From the NCBI GenBank assembly GCA_963802745.1, contig CAWDKL010000044.1, positions 62,001 to 126,000 on the forward strand: a DNA stretch of 64,000 nt, read 5' to 3'. A program made the translations under genes and the position numbers. The notes under the pieces are model-generated. The model was not told where the DNA came from, searched no databases, and saw only the letters and a list, made by a program, of their open reading frames with translations. The DNA is from JAJPKK01 sp963802745 (GTDB lineage: Bacteria; Pseudomonadota; Alphaproteobacteria; Rhizobiales; Xanthobacteraceae). How positions within the stretch are numbered: position 1 is the first letter of the stretch; each line of letters starts with the position of its first letter. Below are positions 34,538 through 44,374 of the stretch, piece after piece.

Positions 34538-36922
34538 GGGGTTCCTCGGTTGCGTTCCTGTGTCAGCGGCCGTGGCGGCTCGGCGTGGATCGCCCGCCAG
34601 ATGCGCTCCGGCGTTGCCGGCATCTCGATATGCCCTACTCCATATTCGCTCAAGGCATCCACGATGGCATTGATGGCCACCGCCAGCGCCGGCGTGGTGC
34701 CGCCTTCGCCCGCGGGGCGGATGCCGAGCGGATGGGTCGGCGTCGGCGTCTCGCTGATGCCGGTGTCGAAGGCTGGGAATTGGTCGGCGCGCGGCATGGC
34801 GTAGTCCATGAAGGACGCCGACAGCAGCTGCCCGGTTTCGGGATCGTAATGGCAATGCTCCTGCAACGCTTGGCCGAGGCCCTGCACGATGCCGCCATGG
34901 GTTTGGCCGTCGATGATCATCGGATTGACGGCGCGTCCGACATCGTCCACGGCGCAATATTTCACGATCTCCACCGTGCCGGTTTCCGGGTCGATCTCGA
35001 CCTCGCAGACATGGGAGCCGAACGGGAAGCTCGCGTCCGGCACCACCTCGTCGCAGGTCGCCGCAAGGGGACCGCGCAAATCCTCCGGCAGGTCGGCGCG
35101 CTCCCGCATCGCCGCCGCCACCTCAAACAGGCTGATGGCTTGATCCGTGCCGGTCACGGTGAAGCGCCCCCCGCTGAAATCCATCGTCTCGGGCTTGGCC
35201 TGCAGCAACAACGCTGCAACCCGTTTGCCGCGTGCCAAAATTTCTTGCGTCGCCTTCCACATGATCAGGCTCGCCAGCCGCATGCCGCGGCCCGAATGGG
35301 CGCCGCCCCCGAACTTTACGATGTCGGTGTCGTGGGTGATGATGCGCACCTTGTCGATCGGCACGTCGTACCACTCGGTCACCAGCTGCGCGAAGCTCGT
35401 CTCATGGCCCTGGCCCTGCGAACTGGTGCCGATCACCACGTCGATGGTGCCGTCCGGGTGCACCGTCATCTCGGTGCGCTCGCGCGGCACCCCGGTCGCC
35501 GTGTCGAGATAATTGGCAACCGCGATGCCGCGATGTTTGCCGCGCCTGCGCGCGGCGTCGCGGCGGGCCGCAAAGCCGTCCCAATCGCCCATCGCTAAGG
35601 CCCAGTCCATGGTGTGGGCATAGGCGCCGCTGTCGTAGATCATGCCGAAGGCGTTGCGGTACGGGAATTCGGTCTCCGCCACCAGATTGCGCCGCCGGAT
35701 GGCGACGCGGTCGAAGCCGTGCTCCCGGCAGGCGAGGTCGATCAGCCGCTCCATGACGTACATGACCTCGGGGCGGCCGGCGCTGCGATAGGGGCGGGTC
35801 GGCGAGGTGTTGCTCACCACCGCGCGGGCACGAAACCACGCCGCCGGGATGCGGTAGATGGTCGTCATGATCTCGACGCCCTTTTGCAGCGGCGAGTAAT
35901 TTGTGGTGTGGGCGCCGGCATTGCTGAGGTTGGACCCGCGCATGGCCAGGAAGTTGCCCTCCCGGTCGAGCGCCAGTTCCGCCGTCACGGCAAGGTCGCG
36001 GGCCTGATAGTCGCCCAAAAAGCCTTCGTGGCGCTCGGCGGTCCATTTGACCGGCCGGCCGAGGCGCCGCGCCGCCCAGGCGACCAGCGCGAACTCCGCG
36101 TAGATCATGCCGCGGGTGCCGAAATTGCCGCCGACATCGCGCATGATCACGCGCACCCGGTCAGCGGGCACGCCAAGAATGCTGGCGAGATCGTCCTTGA
36201 GCCGCCAGGCGCCGCCATTGCCGGCGTAAAGCGTGTAGCGCCCGGTGGCCGCGTCGAATTCACACACCGCTGCGCGCGGTTCCATCGGCACGCCGGTGAC
36301 GCGCTGCACCCAGGTGTCGAATTTGACCACATGCGCCGCGCGGGCGAAGGCCGCCTCCGTTGCGGCACGGTCGCCCAATTCGCCATCGACCACGACGTTG
36401 GTGCCGGCCTCCTCGAACAGGCGCGGCGCATCCGGGCGCGCGGCGTCGCGGGTATCGGTAACGGCCGGCAGCGGCTCGTAGTCGATCGCGACCCGCTCCG
36501 CCCCATCTTTGGCGGCGGCCACCGTTTCGGCGACCACCATCGCGATGGTCTCGCCGACGAATCGCGCTCTTGTCGGCCGGCAGTGGATAATGCGGCGCCG
36601 TAAAGGTTTTGAAGCCGTCATGCTCCCGCAGCATGATTTCGGCCGGGTGCTGCGACCATACCTTGTGGGGAATGGGCTTGAGCCCGTCGGCCACGAAATC
36701 GCGGCCGGTGAGCACCGCCAGCACGCCCGGCACCGCAATCGCCGACGCGGTGTCAACTGACCGGATGCGCGCATGGGCATGGGGCGAGCGCACCATCACC
36801 GCATACACTTGGCCGGGCAGGCTTACGTCGTCAGTGTAGCTGCCCCTGCCGGTGACGAGGCGCAGGTCCTCGCGGCGGCGTACGGGCTGGCCGATGTGGG
36901 TACTGGTGGCTGGTTGGGTCAT
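34534..36922 (-). CDS. Xanthine dehydrogenase-family molybdopterin-binding subunit (frameshifted)
   Basis: Large subunit of a molybdenum hydroxylase, about 795 residues when repaired. The N-terminus (MTQPATSTHIGQPVRRREDL) is in one frame to about 36565, where it switches by one base to FVGETIAMVVAETVAAAKDG. The molybdopterin region includes VGGNFGTRGMIYAEFALVAW, TSPTRPYRSAGRPE and GTSSQGQGHETSFAQ, ending TTPALAVAINAIVDAL. The CO-dehydrogenase loop AYxCSFR is absent, so it is a form-II-type aldehyde/purine-like oxidase. The FAD and 2Fe-2S subunit genes (coxM/coxS type) are not next to it. Operon with the GST. Confidence 0.85.
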
Positions 36923-37170
36923 CCGCAACGTCTTGGAATGCCTTCGTCCGGCGCTCGGTGCGGCCACCGGCTATGGTGGCCCAAGCGGCTTTACCACGGC
37001 CGAATGAGTGGGTACGGTTCCCATAGCAGAGTCTTCAAGTGGGTTGTTGTTGACTGCGCTGAGGATTGGCGCTCCCACCCCTTGATCGGAGGTCGCATTC
37101 GCGCCGGTCCCCCGGCGTGGCTGGGCCCCGATGCGGGCGCCCAACGTGGCGGCAGATCCAGGCAGACGGG

Positions 37171-37647
37171 ATGACAGATACAACTATGCCGGCAGCGCAC
37201 AGTCCGTTCACCGGGGAAGCCGAGGTGCTGGATTGGGCCGTGCGCCGGTTCGCCAAACTGCCGATTGCCGGCCTGCTCGGCGCGCGGCCGGTCGGCTGCG
37301 ATCCGCAAGCCGGGCGCATCACGGTGGCGTTCCACGCCCGCCCCGAGTTCTGCAACATGATGGGCTCGGTCCAGGGCGGCATGCTGACCGCGATGCTCGA
37401 CCTTGCGATGTCATTTGCGGTGCTGTGCACGCTCGATGACGGCCACGTGGTGCCGTCGCTGGAAGTGAAAACCACATTCCTGGCGCCAGCGCGGCCGGGC
37501 GACATCACCGGGGAGGGCACGATGCTGCGCCGCGGCCGCAGCATCGCCTTCATGGAAGGCCGCCTGTTCGATCCGAACGGCAATATGCTCACCACCGCGA
37601 GCGCCACCGGCCAGATCCGGATTTGGCCGGCCCTCACGTTGAAATGA
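37171..37647 (+). CDS. PaaI-family hotdog thioesterase
   Basis: A 158-residue hotdog-fold acyl-CoA thioesterase. The catalytic helix region is FCNMMGSVQGGMLTAMLDLA, with the Asp in MLDLAM; the PaaI HGG is QGG here. Strands VPSLEVKTTFLAPARPGDI and RRGRSIAFMEGRLFD match the family. ATG 37171 is chosen over the in-frame GTG/ATG codons upstream because the conserved protein begins there. A degenerate copy of one strand lies at 38014-38064. Confidence 0.88.
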   Translation: MTDTTMPAAHSPFTGEAEVLDWAVRRFAKLPIAGLLGARPVGCDPQAGRITVAFHARPEFCNMMGSVQGGMLTAMLDLAMSFAVLCTLDDGHVVPSLEVKTTFLAPARPGDITGEGTMLRRGRSIAFMEGRLFDPNGNMLTTASATGQIRIWPALTLK

Positions 37648-38653
37648 GGCGGACCACTCCGGCCCTCGCGCGGCCGTTATTTCAGTCTGATGACCGCGCG
37701 CCAACTGTTGCCTCACCATAACACCTACCGACGGTTGGCCGCCACCGCCTGCCGGCAACCGAAAAATTCACCACGGTTCGGACGGCGCGCTTTGGCGAAG
37801 TGCTCCGCGGCGTTTCGTTCACGCCCGGGACGGATGTAACCCAATAACGCGACCATGATGCGCAACGAGTCGCCGCGAAGACGGCGACATGAGCCGACGG
37901 GTGGTACGCTGGCACGTTCTGCCAGCGTATTATCTCCGACTGCGATATGCAGACCGGTGCGTCACGGTGATGTCACATGCGTGGTCCGATCTCACCGCGA
38001 TGCTCCGCCTCCGTTGGAAATGAAAAGCACATTTCTGGCGCCTGTCCGGCCCGGCGACATCTGACAGAACCGGTCGGGGCATTCGGCGGCGCAAGCCATG
38101 TCTGCATGCGCATGCGCTTTGCACCCGCCGGTAGCTTCGAGGAGCCAGTTTTGATGAAATGTGCCGTAAAATTGATTTAATATTCATAATATTTCTGCAG
38201 GCTGGATATTCTTTATTGATTTCAGAGTTATGCCATCGAATGGTCGATGCCCGCAGGCGACCGGCGCCTTGCGACCGGTGTGTTCAGAATGGCTGAAGCA
38301 GCAGTCGGCCACACAAACAGAATCAAACCAGCGGCGTCCTACTCAACCTGACTACATAGGTTCTATAGTGCCGAAATGATTCGAAAATAAGTCTACGTGG
38401 CGAGCGAACCGCACCGGCCTCCCTTCTTGATCCCTTCTTGCCCAGCCTTGGGCCGGAGCACCTTCCCGAGACCGGCCCGTTCTAGTTACATAATGAACAA
38501 TATACAATTTATAAGCTAGGCTTCCTCTTGCCATAGATTTTTTTGATTTTCATAAAAATCGTGTTGCCACGGTCATTGGGAGCAGATAATGTCTTTATTG
38601 CGTGTTTATGCATCCGGAAGTTGCATAAACGGTCAAGAATGAGGGAAAAAACG
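37648..38653. other. Gene-poor, AT-richer kilobase
   Basis: About 1 kb with no intact gene. GC falls well below the surroundings, especially 38150-38240 and 38490-38640. It contains the thioesterase fragment at 38014-38064. It may be decayed, or recently acquired, DNA. The promoter of the secreted-protein gene at 38654 lies at its right end. Confidence 0.5.
38014..38064 (+). pseudogene. Fragment of a second PaaI-like thioesterase
   Basis: The frame reads LEMKSTFLAPVRPGDI then stop, matching LEVKTTFLAPARPGDI of the intact thioesterase at 37465-37512 at 13 of 16 positions. Nothing before or after continues the match in one frame. It is therefore a remnant of a diverged copy, probably from an old tandem duplication. 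Confidence 0.7.
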
Positions 38654-38899
38654 ATGAACAAGGTGACGCTCACGGCTGTAACGATCGCTTTCGGCGCGTT
38701 CATGGCTACCATCCCGGCTCAGGCCGAATACGGTGTCGGTGGGGTGCAGAAGCAGGGCAATCGGTGTTTCGTTGCGGCGCCGACGCATGGTCGTGACGGG
38801 TTCGGCCATTGGGAGGCATGCCCGCAGACGTCAAGCACGTCTGCGACGGTGGCGAATAACACCCGCGTCCGTCATCACGCCTCCCGCTCGGCACAGTAA
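38654..38899 (+). CDS. Small secreted protein, unknown function
   Basis: An 81-residue exported protein. The signal peptide (MNKVTLTAVTIAFGAFMA) ends near AQA, and the mature part is EYGVGGVQKQGNRCFVAAPT, then HGRDGFGHWEACPQT, with two Cys that could form a disulfide. GAGGGA precedes the ATG by 9 bases. The NRCFV...GFGYWEAC pattern is common in small rhizobial exported proteins. No function known. Confidence 0.7.
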   Translation: MNKVTLTAVTIAFGAFMATIPAQAEYGVGGVQKQGNRCFVAAPTHGRDGFGHWEACPQTSSTSATVANNTRVRHHASRSAQ

Positions 38900-39243
38900 C
38901 GGCCGTCACGCGGTATGGCCCGAGGCAGCACATCCGCGAACAATCCAATGGATGGGCTGCTATTCTTGGACCGGGGCGTCGGTCAGGTAGGCAAGACCAT
39001 ACGCACGCTTGGTGCAATGACTTGACCATCGCGGCAAATCGCCGGTGCCTGGTGCTCCAGTGGGTCCCGCAACTTGCGGGGCCTTCGCTAATGAATTGAT
39101 TTCGTATGGGCCAGTGCTATGCGATCATTGACGCATCCCAAGCCACTTCAGACCAGTTCGACGGACTTCTAACGTTGAGGCCGACGGCGCATGGGTTCGC
39201 TCACACGGCTTTGGGGACCGATCCAACCGTCAAGCCTACGGTA
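38900..39243. other. Intergenic region, no gene seen
   Basis: About 344 bp between a plus-strand gene and the 3' end of ligD. One 84-codon open frame (39106-39360) overlaps the ligD end and has no ribosome-binding site or motif, so it is not called. Confidence 0.35.
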
Positions 39244-41854
39244 TCATCGCGGCGATGGCATTGGCGGCAGCCGCTGCTTCATCTTGAAAAGCCCGTGCCA
39301 TGGATCGCGTTTGAGGTAGGCGAGCCTATGACGCAGGTTGAGAATGGTAAAATGATCTGACCGCACTCCATCGGATAGTTCGTCCCATTCCAGCGGCGTC
39401 GAGACCGAAGCTTGCGGCAGGGCGCGTGGGGAATAGGCTGCAACCGCCGTCGCACCGCGATCGTTGCGCAAATAGTCGACAAAGATGCGGCCGCGGCGGG
39501 CGCGCTTGGCCATGGTCGCCACATAACGCTCCGGGCGCACGGCGGCCATCGCGGCGGCAAGCGAAGCCGTAAAGGCTTTCGCGGCGTCCCAACTTGCCTC
39601 CGGTGCGATCGGAACCACCACGTGCAGTCCCTTGCCGCCGGAGGTCTTGACGAAGCTCGCAAGGCCGCGATCGTCGAGCCGCTGCCTGACCTCCTGCGCC
39701 GCCGCGATGACGGCGCTCCAGGGCACGTCCTCGCCGGGGTCGAGATCGAATATCAGGCGGTCGGGCGCTTCAAGCCGCTCCACACGCGAGCCCCACGGAT
39801 GGATTTCGATCACGCCGGCTTGGACAAAATCCATGAGTCCCGCGATGCCCTCGATCGCCAGCATCGGTTCGGCTTCGCCCACGTCGATCCGCTGCACCGC
39901 ATTGCTCAATCCGGCCCACGGATGCTTGGCAAAAAAGCCCTTTGTGCCGATTCCGGAAGGGTGGCGTACCAGGCTCACCACCCGGCCTGCCACATGGGGC
40001 AGAATCCAATCAGCGATCTCGGCGTAATAGTCGGCGAGGCCCTGTTTGGTGATGCCCGAACTCGGGCCAGAGGATGCGCTCCGGGTGGGTGAGCTTGATC
40101 ATGGCGGCCTCGGTGCGGCGCGGCTTCGTGGCGCGGCGCCGCGGCAGCGTGATAGCGATCTCCTGAGCGGGTTTATCGTCGCGCAAACCCTTGAACGCGG
40201 CCTGGCGGACGAGGCCGTCCGCGGTCCAGTCGCGGTAGGCAATTTCGCAGACAAGGCGCGGCGCCACCCACACGACCCCCTTCTCGGCCCCGGCCGGCAG
40301 CGGATCGTAGAACTGCGGCCTGGCGCCCTTGATGGCATCGAGGTCGGCGTAAAGGGAAGCCGCCATGTCCATCGACCAGCCGGTGCCGACGCGGCCCGCA
40401 TAGACGAGCTCGTCCTCGGCATAGTAACCGAGCGCCAGCGCCCCGATGGCGCGGCTTGCCGCCGTGGAAGGTACATAACCAATGATAACAAATTCCTCGC
40501 TCTGCGTGCATTTGGCCTTCAGCCAGTGCTCGCCGCGCCCGCTCCGGTAGGACAGGTCGCGGCGCTTGGAGACGATGCCTTCAAGGCCGAAGCGGCACGC
40601 ATGTGCGAGCATCGTCGGGCCGTCGGTTGCAAGATGCTCGCTGAACCGGATCGGCGAATCGGCCGACAGCCCAGCCGTGATGGCTTGCAGCAGATTCTTG
40701 CGATCCAGCAACGTCGCCTTGGTGAGGTCGCAGCCCTCGCAATACATGAGGTCGAAGGTGAAATAGCGGAACCGATCGCGCCGGCCGGATTTCAAATCGG
40801 CCTGCAGATTGTTGAGGCTGGAAATCCCGGCGGCGTCCTCGACCACGATTTCGCCGTCGATCAGCGCCGAGCCGAGCCGGAGTTGCGCCAGAGCATCCGC
40901 GATGGGGCGAAAGCGCGCCGTCCAGTCGAGTCCCTTGCGGGTCAGGAGCCTGATGCTGCGCCCGTCGATTCGGGCTTGAATCCGGTAGCCGTCATGCTTG
41001 ATCTCGTGGATCCATTCCGGGCCGACCGGCGGCCGTTCGCAGGGCGCCGCGAGGCTCGGCTCGATGAACGCCGGCAGCAGTCCCTTGCGCGCGCCGGGGA
41101 TCGCCGCGACGTCGGGCAAAATCAGACTTCGGCCGCGCGCCGCCGCGGCGCGACCCGCCTGATCGACCCGCAGCGTTCCTTCGGCGGCGAGTTGCGCGTT
41201 GGTGCGGCCGCTGATCCGCGAAGTCGTTTCCTCGTCGGTGATTTCCGGTGCGCCGGGCGGGCGCGCGAACGCATCATCCGCCTTGATCAGGAGCCAGGGC
41301 TCGGTCTTTTCGCCGCGCCGCGGCTTCACGCGCACAAGGTGCCATGCCCCTTTAAGCCGGTCGCCCTCGAGCCGCAGCGCAAGGTGCCCTTTCGCTAGCC
41401 CCTGATGCGCATCGCCCTCGGGGAACCAGCGGCCGCGATCCCACACGATCATCGAGCCGCCGCCATATTCGCCCTTGGGGATGTTGCCTTCAAAATCGAG
41501 ATATTCGATCGGATGATCCTCGGTGCGCACCGCCAGGCGCTTCTCGCCGAGCGTCAGGCTCGGTCCCCGCGTCACCGCCCAGCTTTTCAGGACGCCGTCG
41601 AGTTCGAGCCGCAGATCGTAGTGCAGCCGTCGCGCCGCATGCTTCTGCACCACGAAGGCGCCGCCGGCACTCGCACCGGCGCCCGGGGGCGGCTCGGACG
41701 TGCGGGTGAAATCGCGCTTGCCCGCATAGGCGCCGAGATCATTTTGGTCCGGGCTATCGGCTGACTTTGCGACGCCTGCCGAATCGGGCGGCACCGCGGC
41801 GGGCGCCTTTTTATTGCGCCAAATCGTGGTTGCGGATTTGCTGCGCGAAGCCAA
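39244..41854 (-). CDS. ligD: ATP-dependent DNA ligase LigD: phosphoesterase, ligase, polymerase (frameshifted)
   Basis: Ligase of bacterial non-homologous end joining, about 869 residues when repaired. Domain order: 3'-phosphoesterase (residues 68-200, QKHAARRLHYDLRLELDG, IPKGEYGGGSM); ATP-dependent ligase with the adenylated Lys286 in EIKHDGYRIQ; and a primase-polymerase domain (TKQGLADYYAEIAD, HPSGIGTKGFFAKHPW, HVVVPI). That is the Pseudomonas-type order. Near 40055 the frame shifts by one base: removing a G from TTCGGGCATC restores PEFGITKQG. The start is TTG 41854, with TGAGGT upstream, 11 bases after the stop of the BRCT-TPR gene. Third gene of the ku operon. Confidence 0.92.
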
Positions 41855-41865
41855 GGCCGCAAACC

Positions 41866-42975
41866 TCAGGACGCCGAGCCGGCACGTTGGATTTCACAAT
41901 ATTTCAATGCCCGCTTCGCCCGCGCCGCCCATGGCGAGGTGTCGTCGCGGTCGAGATAGCGCCGCCACCACACCGCCGCCTCGCCATGGCGGTCGAGCCG
42001 CTGCAGCAACAGCGCGAGATTGAACATGGCGTCGGCGTAGGCGGGCTCGGCCTCCAGCGCCCGTTCGAGACACGCGATCGCCTCCCCGGCGCGCTGCTGA
42101 TCGTCGAGCACATCGGCTAAATTGTACCACGCTTGCGCGAAGGTCGGGTCGGCCTTGACGGCGGCCCGGTAGGCGGCCTCGGCTTCGAGGTTGCGCCCGC
42201 TGGCGCGCAGCACATTGCCGAGGTTGAAGGGAGCCGCCGGGTCGGCCGGATCCATCTTTGCGGCGCGGGCATAGAGCCGTTCAGCCGCGCTGAAGTCGCC
42301 GTCCGCCTCGGCCGCCTGAGCCTCGTCGAAGGCCGCGTCGGCGTCGGGTTTGCCGACATCGAGGATAAACTGGCCGGTATTGTCGGTCAGCCCTTGCATC
42401 TGTTCGACCAAAATGCGGTCGGCGGATTCCGGAAAGAGGCGCAGGTTCGACAGGCGGGCATCCGGCAGCCACTTGCGGATCTCGGACAAGCTCTTGGTGA
42501 TGACCGACAGCGGCGTGCCGGCGGCGAGCAATCCCGCCACCTGGCGGGCGGCGGCAAGATCGCGAAACCCGTAGAGCCCGTCGCGCGCTTCGATCAATCC
42601 GAACATCGCCAGCTGGTCAACGATGTCGCGCGGCAGCTTACTCAAGGAGGCGAGCTGGTCCGCCCCATAGGCGCTAGCCTGCTCCTCGGGCAGCCGTTGC
42701 CCAAGCCATTCGAGAAACCGCCGCTCGCTGGCGACCGGCAGACGATAGGCTTTCGCCAGCGTCAGGGCCTTGGATGGGCGGCCGTCATCGAGCAGCGGCC
42801 AGCCCAATTCGCCGACGATGAGAATATCGGTCTGTTTGGTCACGCTTTCGCGCGGCGTGCCACCGTGCCGGCGCACCTGCGCGAACGCCTCCGCACGTTT
42901 CATCGAGGCCAGCCGCCCCGTGAAGGCGACCGTGCCCGCGAGAACCTCGCGATCGGGGTGGGCTTGCCGCGTCAG
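41866..42975 (-). CDS. BRCT-HTH-TPR protein encoded between Ku and LigD
   Basis: A protein of about 369 residues with three parts. Residues 9-80: a BRCT-like domain (VLAGTVAFTGRLASMKRAEA, GGTP, KQTDILIVGELG, ASERRFLEWLG). Residues 90-165: a MerR-like helix-turn-helix (YGADQLASLSKLPRDIVDQL, YGFRDLAAARQVAGLLAAG). From 220: four or so TPR repeats (AAPFNLGNVLRASGRNLEAE, AWYNLADVLDDQQRAGEAIA). The best start is CTG 42975, which overlaps the ku stop as CTGA and follows GAGGAAGG; ATG 42903 would cut off the first BRCT strand. It ends 11 bases before ligD. The BRCT and TPR parts suggest a protein-binding scaffold for end joining; this is inference. Confidence 0.8.
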   Translation of the reverse strand: MTRQAHPDREVLAGTVAFTGRLASMKRAEAFAQVRRHGGTPRESVTKQTDILIVGELGWPLLDDGRPSKALTLAKAYRLPVASERRFLEWLGQRLPEEQASAYGADQLASLSKLPRDIVDQLAMFGLIEARDGLYGFRDLAAARQVAGLLAAGTPLSVITKSLSEIRKWLPDARLSNLRLFPESADRILVEQMQGLTDNTGQFILDVGKPDADAAFDEAQAAEADGDFSAAERLYARAAKMDPADPAAPFNLGNVLRASGRNLEAEAAYRAAVKADPTFAQAWYNLADVLDDQQRAGEAIACLERALEAEPAYADAMFNLALLLQRLDRHGEAAVWWRRYLDRDDTSPWAARAKRALKYCEIQRAGSAS

Positions 42976-43832
42976 CGTTCCGCCTTCCTCTTCGCCCCGG
43001 CGCCGGGTTTTGCCCGTGCCTTGGTGCTCGGCGCCGCCGGCTTCTTCTGGGTCTCGGCGCCGATGCTGGCGCGCAGCGCATCCATCAGGTTGATTACACG
43101 CTGCGGCGCGGCGCCCTCGTCGCGCACCGGCTCGATCACCCGGCCGGCCTGCTTCTTGCGCAGCAGTTCCACCAGGGCGTTTTCATAGTGATCCTCGAAT
43201 TTCTTCGGATCGAAATGCGCGGCCTTGGTCGCGATGATATGGCCGGCGAGCTCGCTCATTTCCGCGGGCAGCTTAAGGTCCGGTATATCGTCGAAATAGG
43301 CGGCCGGTTCGCGCACCTCGTAGGCATAGCGCAATGCCGTCGCCAGCAATCCTTTGTCGAACGCCTCCAGCATCACGACCCGCTCGCGGCGGGTGAGCAC
43401 GACGCGGCCGAGCCCCACCATTCCACGTTCGCGGATCGCATCGCGGATGACCGCAAAAGCCTCCTGCCCGACCTGATCGGTGGGTGCCACGTAATACGGG
43501 CTGTCGATATAGCGTTCGTCGATTTCGGCGCGCGGGACGAAGCTGTCGATCTCGATCGTATGGGAACTCTCGATCTTGACTTGCTCCAGTTCTTCGTCTT
43601 CGACCAGCAGATACTGGCCCTTGCCGATTTCATAGCCGCGGCCGATGTCCTCCTTGTCGACCGGCGCGCCGGTCTCGGCATCAACATTCTGCTGCTTGAG
43701 CCGGTTGCCGGTCTTCTTGTTGATGCGGTTGAACGACACGCGTTCCGAACTCGACGCCGCCGGGTAGAGGGCGATCGGGCAGGACACCAGGGACAGTTTT
43801 AGATATCCCTTCCAATAAGCTCGCGGCGCCAT
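42972..43832 (-). CDS. ku: Non-homologous end-joining protein Ku
   Basis: A 286-residue bacterial Ku, the homodimeric ring that binds DNA double-strand ends and recruits LigD. It starts MAPRAYWKGYLKLSLVSCPI, typical of the family. The core carries VSFNRINKKTGNRLKQQNVD, GYEIGKGQYLLVEDEELE and RDAIRERGMVGLGRVVLTRR. The C-terminal tail is Lys/Ala-rich (KARAKPGAGAKRKAER), as in many Ku proteins that bind DNA with it. It is the first gene of the ku-BRCT/TPR-ligD operon. Confidence 0.96.
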   Translation of the reverse strand: MAPRAYWKGYLKLSLVSCPIALYPAASSSERVSFNRINKKTGNRLKQQNVDAETGAPVDKEDIGRGYEIGKGQYLLVEDEELEQVKIESSHTIEIDSFVPRAEIDERYIDSPYYVAPTDQVGQEAFAVIRDAIRERGMVGLGRVVLTRRERVVMLEAFDKGLLATALRYAYEVREPAAYFDDIPDLKLPAEMSELAGHIIATKAAHFDPKKFEDHYENALVELLRKKQAGRVIEPVRDEGAAPQRVINLMDALRASIGAETQKKPAAPSTKARAKPGAGAKRKAER

Positions 43833-44374
43833 GGATGCTCCTTTACGTTACCCACGCGACGCGGCGTGACGCGTGTGAGTATCGCGCCGAAATCGCCGTC
43901 GGCTCCGGCTAGCAAGCGCGGATTTCGATGTGATCGAACGCTTTCTCCACCGGATGTCCACGCTTGTCGCGAGCATCCACGTATTCCTTGCTGCAGCTCG
44001 GCAACTGCGCGTCATCGCCGGGATAAGCGCGGCCATGACGGCAAACAGATGCTTCGGACCGGTCGGAATCCGATCCTCAGAAAACCATTATGGCACCCGC
44101 GGCCGGTCGGCACAACGGCAGTGGCGGTGCCACATTCGGACATGGTTGCGCAAAGGTTGCGACATGGGGTCCGCCGGAATTGGCACCACGCGCCCTGCGC
44201 CATGTTCCATATCCGGAATGGTATGAAGCTGAATTGCGCCGATGGATTTCTTCTATGACGTGTATTGTCTCAAACCATCTATAAAAAGATGCTATCGGGT
44301 CCGGGCATTGCGCTGTCGGCTTCACAGCGGCATGCTGCGGTAAATCAACCCCCAAACCGGAGGCCGTCGCGGCT
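43833..44374. other. Intergenic region upstream of ku, with a possible ORF remnant
   Basis: About 542 bp holding the promoters of the divergent ku operon and the MmgE/PrpD gene. On the minus strand, the frame ending at a TAG at 43909-43911 reads HGRAYPGDDAQLPSCSKEY, then VDARDKRGHPVEKAFDHIEI, with coding-like composition. It opens only after a TGA near 44080 and has no start codon before TTG/GTG inside the run, so I treat it as a remnant, not as a gene. Confidence 0.35.

Noticed and set aside
34534..36922. Carbon monoxide dehydrogenase large subunit CoxL
   Set aside because: The AYxCSFR active-site loop is absent, and PYRSAGRPE is the form-II type.
39106..39360. 84-codon plus-strand gene
   Set aside because: It overlaps the well-supported ligD 3' end, lacks a ribosome-binding site and has no recognisable sequence.
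43909..44080. Small minus-strand gene upstream of ku
   Set aside because: Coding-like composition but no usable start codon; kept only as a remnant in the intergenic note.
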